NCBI RefSeq assembly: GCF_019977275.1
Contig: NZ_AP024650.1
Location: 124,001-188,000 of the forward strand
Length of the DNA: 64,000 nucleotides
Source: Arthrobacter sp. StoSoilB19
GTDB lineage: Bacteria; Actinomycetota; Actinomycetes; Actinomycetales; Micrococcaceae
Reading direction: 5' to 3'
Below the pieces are notes generated by a model. The model searched no databases. It saw only the letters and a program-made list of their open reading frames with translations, and was not told the origin of the DNA. This document shows positions 60,362-64,000 of this stretch, piece by piece. How positions within the stretch are numbered: the stretch's first letter is position 1; every line of letters starts with the position of its first letter. A program made the translations under genes and the position numbers.

Positions 60362-61570
60362 ATGAGCACCGAGAACCGCCAAGGCCCCCTGGCCGGGCAC
60401 ACCGTCGTCGACCTCAGCCGCGCACTGGCCGGGCCCCACGCAGGCATGATGCTGGCGGACCTCGGCGCCCGCGTCATCAAGGTGGAGAACCCCGGAACCG
60501 GTGACGACACCCGCGGCTGGGGGCCGCCCTTCGTCGGCCCCGAAGACGACCTCCAGTCCACCTACTTCATGTCCTGCAACCGCAACAAGGAGTCCATCAG
60601 CCTGGACCTGAAGAGCGGCGACGGGCAGGCGGTGCTCCGCGGCCTGCTGGAGCGGGCGGACGTGGTGATCGAAAACTTCCGGCCCGGGGTCATGGACCGG
60701 CTGGGCTTCTCCACCGCGGCGATGCACGAGCTCAACCCGCGGCTGGTGATCCTGTCCATCACCGGCTTTGGCCACGACGGGCCCGAGTCCCAGCGCAGCG
60801 GCTACGACCAGATCCTGCAGGGCGAGGCCGGACTCATGTCCCTCACCGGGTCAGGGCCGGACGACCCCCAGCGCGTCGGCGTTCCAATTGCCGACCTGCT
60901 TTCCGGGATGAACGGCGCCTTCGGCGTGCTCGCGGCGCTGGTGGAGCGGACCCGGACCGGCCAGGGCAAGGTGGTACGCACGTCGCTGCTGGCATCGCTG
61001 ATCGGCGTCCATGCCTTCCAGGGCACCAGGACCACCGTTGCAGGCGAAGTTCCCCAGGCCCAGGGCAACCACCACCCGTCCATCGCCCCCTACGGCCTGT
61101 TCAACTGCAAGGACGGCAGCGTACAGATCAGCGTCGGCAGCGAGAAGCTGTGGGCGTCCTTTGCTGCGGCCTTCGGCCTGGAGCCGGGTGCCCCCGGCTT
61201 TGCCAGCAATGCCGAAAGGGTGCGGAACCGTGCGGGGGTGATTGCCGCCGTCGAACGCGCCTTCGCCGGCTACGGTGCGACGGAACTGCTGGCGAAACTG
61301 AACGACGCCGGGATCCCGGCAGGGAAGGTCCGCTCGCTGGACGAGGTGTACGCCTGGGAGCAGGTGGCATCCCAGGGGCTGGTGGTGGATGTGGACCACC
61401 CGCTGCTCGGAAAAATGAGCCTGCCCGGTCCGCCGCTGCGGTTCTTCGCTCCCGGGGATGCGGCCGAAACCACCCCCACCCAGCACGATGCACCGCCGCT
61501 GCTGGACGAGGACGGGCCGGCAATCCGCGAGTGGCTGGGCCTGGCTTCTGCAACGGCGGGGGCCAAATAG
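60362..61570 (+). CDS. CaiB/BaiF-type (class III) CoA-transferase
   Basis: This 402-residue enzyme moves CoA between carboxylic acids. It has the N-terminal LAGHTVVDLSRALAGPHAGM, ADLGARVIKVENPGTGDDTR near 35, NKESISLDLKS near 80 and the catalytic Asp in SGYDQILQGEAGLM near 150. It lies between the MatC-type carrier and the carboxyltransferase (1-bp gap). The most economical role is activation of the imported diacid to its CoA ester, in place of an ATP-dependent ligase. Confidence 0.9.
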   Translation: MSTENRQGPLAGHTVVDLSRALAGPHAGMMLADLGARVIKVENPGTGDDTRGWGPPFVGPEDDLQSTYFMSCNRNKESISLDLKSGDGQAVLRGLLERADVVIENFRPGVMDRLGFSTAAMHELNPRLVILSITGFGHDGPESQRSGYDQILQGEAGLMSLTGSGPDDPQRVGVPIADLLSGMNGAFGVLAALVERTRTGQGKVVRTSLLASLIGVHAFQGTRTTVAGEVPQAQGNHHPSIAPYGLFNCKDGSVQISVGSEKLWASFAAAFGLEPGAPGFASNAERVRNRAGVIAAVERAFAGYGATELLAKLNDAGIPAGKVRSLDEVYAWEQVASQGLVVDVDHPLLGKMSLPGPPLRFFAPGDAAETTPTQHDAPPLLDEDGPAIREWLGLASATAGAK

Positions 61571-61571
61571 C

Positions 61572-63086
61572 ATGCCGACGAAGGAAAAGGTGCGGCACCT
61601 GAACGCAACCGAACTGCTGGACGCCGTGGTGGACCAAGGCTCGTTCGTCTCCTGGGACACCGAACCGGAACAGCCGGACGTCTCTGACGAGTACGCCCGC
61701 GACCTGGCAAAAGCGCGCGAACGCAGCGGCGCCGATGAGTCGGTGGTCACCGGCGCCGGCCTCATCCGCGGCCGCCGCGTTGCGCTGATCGTCAGCGAAT
61801 TCTCCTTCCTGGCCGGCTCCATCGGCCATGCGGCGGCGCAACGGATCGTTGCCGCCGTCGAACGCGCCACCGCGGAGGGGCTGCCGCTGCTGGCCGGTCC
61901 TGCGTCCGGGGGAACCCGGATGCAGGAAGGGACGCTCGCGTTCCTGTCCATGGTGAAAATCACCGGCGCCGTCCGGGCGCACCGCCAGGCCGGGCTGCCG
62001 TACCTGGTCTACCTGCGGCACCCCACCACCGGTGGCGTCATGGCATCGTGGGGTTCCTTGGGCCACATCAACGTGGCGGAACCTGGGTCCCTGCTGGGCT
62101 TCCTGGGTCCCCGGGTGTACGAGGCGCTGTACGGCGAGGCGTTCCCGGAGAACGTGCAGGTGGCGGAGAACCTCTTCCACAAGGGACTGATCGACGGCGT
62201 GGTGGAACCCGGCGATCTTGCAGACCTGGTGGGCCGGGCACTGGACATCCTCTCTCCCGGGGGCCCGGTGGCTGCGCGCCCTGCCCCTCCCGAGACCCTC
62301 AACGTCCGGCCTTCAACAGTTGACGCCTGGACGTCCATCGGGATCTCCCGGCGTCCCCGGCGGCCGGACCTGCGCCAGCTGCTGAAGGTCGGCGCCACCG
62401 ACGCTCTCCCCCTGAACGGAACCGGACAGGGGGAGAAGGACCCCGGGTTGCTGCTGGCACTGGCGCGTTTTGGCACCCAGTCCTGCATCGTCCTGGGCCA
62501 CGCCCGCCCGCTTCGGAAGGACGCCGCCGGGATGGGACCGGGTTCCTTGCGGGAGGCGCGCCGCGGCATGAAGCTGGCGGAGGAACTGCGGCTGCCGCTG
62601 CTCACCGTGATCGACACCGCCGGCGCTGCTTTGTCGCAGGAGGCGGAGGAGGGCGGACTTGCCGGCGAAATTGCGCGCTCGCTGCACGAACTGATCGGTC
62701 TGGAATCGCCGTCGGTCTCCGTGCTGCTTGGCCAGGGCGCCGGGGGAGGTGCGCTGGCACTGCTGCCCGCGGACAGGACCATCGCGGCCCAGCACAGCTG
62801 GCTTTCACCGCTTCCTCCGGAAGGTGCCAGCGCCATCGTGCACCGGACCACCGCGTTCGCCCCGGCCATGGCCCAGGCGCAGGGAGTGAACGTGGCCGCG
62901 CTGTACGCGAACGGCCTGGTGGACCACATTGTGGATGAGCGGGACGATGCTTCTCTGGAGCCGCGCGAATTCTGCACCCGGATGGCCCGGGCGATTGAGT
63001 TTGAGCTGGGCTCGGTGGCCGGCGTTCCCGTGCCGGAACTCGTGGCTGCCCGGGCGCGGAAGTTCGCATCCCTCGGCGGCAGCTGA
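61572..63086 (+). CDS. Acetyl-CoA carboxylase-type carboxyltransferase, AccD-AccA fusion
   Basis: This 504-residue crotonase-fold protein joins a beta-like half (AGPASGGTRMQEG near 115, PTTGGVMASWGSLG near 158, but no N-terminal zinc-finger cysteines) to an alpha-like half (TAGAALSQEAEEGGLAGEIA near 350, LLGQGAGGGALALLP near 385). No biotin carboxylase or biotin-carrier gene adjoins it. Placed after a CoA-transferase and diacid carrier, it might run in the decarboxylating direction on malonyl-CoA, or carboxylate an acyl-CoA with subunits encoded elsewhere. Confidence 0.85.
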   Translation: MPTKEKVRHLNATELLDAVVDQGSFVSWDTEPEQPDVSDEYARDLAKARERSGADESVVTGAGLIRGRRVALIVSEFSFLAGSIGHAAAQRIVAAVERATAEGLPLLAGPASGGTRMQEGTLAFLSMVKITGAVRAHRQAGLPYLVYLRHPTTGGVMASWGSLGHINVAEPGSLLGFLGPRVYEALYGEAFPENVQVAENLFHKGLIDGVVEPGDLADLVGRALDILSPGGPVAARPAPPETLNVRPSTVDAWTSIGISRRPRRPDLRQLLKVGATDALPLNGTGQGEKDPGLLLALARFGTQSCIVLGHARPLRKDAAGMGPGSLREARRGMKLAEELRLPLLTVIDTAGAALSQEAEEGGLAGEIARSLHELIGLESPSVSVLLGQGAGGGALALLPADRTIAAQHSWLSPLPPEGASAIVHRTTAFAPAMAQAQGVNVAALYANGLVDHIVDERDDASLEPREFCTRMARAIEFELGSVAGVPVPELVAARARKFASLGGS

Positions 63087-63122
63087 CGGTTGCCACTTGG
63101 TCGTGGGGGGCAGGCCCGGGAG

Positions 63123-63146
63123 GCGCCGGAGTATCGGTTCCGGCGC
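63123..63146. terminator. Hairpin between convergent genes
   Basis: GCGCCGGA and TCCGGCGC (8-bp arms, 8-nt loop) lie between the carboxyltransferase and the DHFR-fold gene, a plausible shared terminator without a T-run. Confidence 0.5.
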
Positions 63147-63149
63147 TTC

Positions 63150-63731
63150 CTACGGCTGGTCCGGCACGTAGAGGGCCATAATGACGCCCGTGGCGGTGTG
63201 TGCGGCTTCGAGGAGCCGCAGCGGCGTTTTTGTTGCCCCGGTGAAAAGCTGGTGACCGTTGCCCAGCACCAGGGGATGGATCATGAGCAGGTACTCGTCG
63301 ATTTGATCTGCCGCCATAAGGCTGCGGATCAGCACTCCGCTGCCCATGATCACGAGGTTCCCGGGGAAGGTTTCCCGGAGCTCCTTCACAGCCGCCGGAA
63401 CGTCCCCGCGAAGGAGCGTTGAGTTTGGCCACTCAAGCTTCAAGGCGGGGTCACCGGAGGCGACGTACTTGGGCGTGTTGTTCAGGGCGTCCTTGAATGG
63501 ACCGCCCTGGGCGTTCCATGACGACAGGAGCTGCACGTAGGTGCGCCGTCCAAAGAGGAAGGCGTGGCCGGCGCCCATGCGCCCGCCCATCTTCTGGACC
63601 GTCGCCTGGTCGGCACGCGGAACGGCCCAGCCGCCGCCGGTGAATCCTCCCCGGGGATCTTCGTCCGGGCGCCCCGGTCCCTGCATGACACCATCGAGCG
63701 TCACATGGTTCATCACCACGACCTTGCCCAC
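63150..63731 (-). CDS. Dihydrofolate reductase-fold (RibD C-terminal) protein
   Basis: This 193-residue protein has the RibD_C/DHFR fold: start VVVMNHVTLDGVMQ, FLFGRRTYVQLLSSW near 58, and NLVIMGSGVLIRSLMAADQIDEYLL near 125, ending in TATGVIMALYV. Such stand-alone actinobacterial proteins are often called dihydrofolate reductase family, but the true substrate is unknown and trimethoprim-type folate activity is not implied. It is convergent with the carboxyltransferase gene. Confidence 0.82.
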   Translation of the reverse strand: MGKVVVMNHVTLDGVMQGPGRPDEDPRGGFTGGGWAVPRADQATVQKMGGRMGAGHAFLFGRRTYVQLLSSWNAQGGPFKDALNNTPKYVASGDPALKLEWPNSTLLRGDVPAAVKELRETFPGNLVIMGSGVLIRSLMAADQIDEYLLMIHPLVLGNGHQLFTGATKTPLRLLEAAHTATGVIMALYVPDQP

Positions 63732-63794
63732 TGCGGTCAGCCTTTCCGTCGCGGGAAGCGCCCGCGGCGGCGGGCGGCACCCGCTGCCAAGGGA

Positions 63795-64000
63795 CTACCT
63801 CCTGGACTGGACTCTGGTCCGGTGGGCGTTCCTGCGCAGCTGCAGGATGCGCGCTCCGCCTGCCACGGCCACCAAGACGCCGCCTGATACGGCAGCGATG
63901 AACAGTGCCATCCCCAGCGGGACGGACCCCTCAAAACCAAGGAACCGGACCAGGGCCTGGTCCTGGTTCTGCAGGATGAAGACGATCAGCAGGATCAGGA
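63795..64000 (-). CDS. LapA/DUF1049-domain membrane protein (partial)
   Basis: These are the last 67 residues of a small membrane protein whose start lies beyond the right edge. The visible part has a helix ILLIVFILQNQDQALVRF, the linker GFEGSVPLGMALF and a second helix ending VAVAGGARILQLRRNA, then a basic tail VQSRR before TAG. The NQ-x-V-R-F-x-x-x-G pattern and two-helix layout match the LapA/DUF1049 family. Function is uncertain in Gram-positives. Confidence 0.82.
   Translation of the reverse strand, partial: LILLIVFILQNQDQALVRFLGFEGSVPLGMALFIAAVSGGVLVAVAGGARILQLRRNAHRTRVQSRR

Noticed and set aside
1..64000. tRNA, rRNA, CRISPR array, insertion sequence, integrase or phage genes
   Set aside because: No clover-leaf-type sequence, direct-repeat array, transposase or integrase motif was recognised on either strand; gene content is uniform chromosomal.

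Overview
The window is high-GC DNA with dense, frequently overlapping genes (ATGA, GTGA and TAATG junctions), GTG/TTG starts, a TCGAA-type LexA box and several actinobacterial families (DUF6480, DUF6328, DUF6766, FCD-GntR, GAF-ANTAR). Together with a levan fructotransferase-type enzyme this points to a soil actinobacterium of the Micrococcaceae, most likely Arthrobacter or Pseudarthrobacter. It reads as ordinary chromosome rich in catabolic modules. I found no rRNA, tRNA, CRISPR array, insertion sequence or prophage.

Layout. (1) 1-5.9 kb: a fructan locus. A secreted levan fructotransferase-like GH32 diverges from a cytoplasmic GH32, a sugar-binding lipoprotein and two ABC permeases, the last running off the left edge. 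Four LacI-type operators lie between them; a PfkB kinase at 8.3 kb could phosphorylate released fructose. (2) 5.9-10.5 kb: SDR, cyclodeaminase-like protein, alpha/beta hydrolase, kinase and a solitary sulfonate-type binding protein beside a 58-bp palindrome. (3) 10.6-15.3 kb: LexA-boxed umuDC, HAD phosphatase, GDPD and small acidic proteins. (4) 15.4-19.8 kb: EAL protein, GGDEF-EAL protein and a REC-GAF-histidine kinase in one direction. (5) 20-26.6 kb: methyltransferase, two SDRs, glycerate kinase, DUF6766/DUF6328 membrane proteins and small hydrophilic proteins; a palindrome TAAGYNNRCTKA recurs upstream of three of these transcription units or divergent pairs. (6) 26.7-39.3 kb: glycosyltransferase, then a long minus-strand operon (two TIM-barrel isomerases, three Gfo/Idh/MocA oxidoreductases, a degenerate Gfo-like protein, a sugar ABC importer lacking its ATPase, a beta-propeller protein) diverging from a ROK regulator. 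This looks like an oxidation-first pathway for an unknown sugar or cyclitol. (7) 39.4-46.8 kb: a GH13 enzyme, then LysR, tartrate dehydrogenase, DctA and glycerate kinase, which together form a credible tartrate-to-2-phosphoglycerate route. (8) 46.9-56.5 kb: GAF-ANTAR regulator coupled to an SGNH hydrolase, uracil permease, RutE-like nitroreductase, 2H phosphoesterase, phosphoglucomutase, NERD protein, ArgP/LysE pair and DUF4190. (9) 56.5-63.1 kb: NCS1 permease and GntR, divergent from a MatC-type carrier, a CaiB/BaiF CoA-transferase and an AccD-AccA-like carboxyltransferase fusion: a possible malonate (or similar diacid) catabolic unit without MatA/MatB. (10) 63.1-64 kb: a RibD/DHFR-fold reductase and a LapA/DUF1049 protein cut by the right edge.

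The best candidates for undescribed biology are the GntR-MatC-CaiB-AccDA unit, the oxidoreductase/isomerase sugar operon with its degenerate Gfo partner, the shared stress-locus palindrome, and the nested inverted repeats after the rutE-like gene. All functions are read from sequence motifs and context; nothing was searched against a database.
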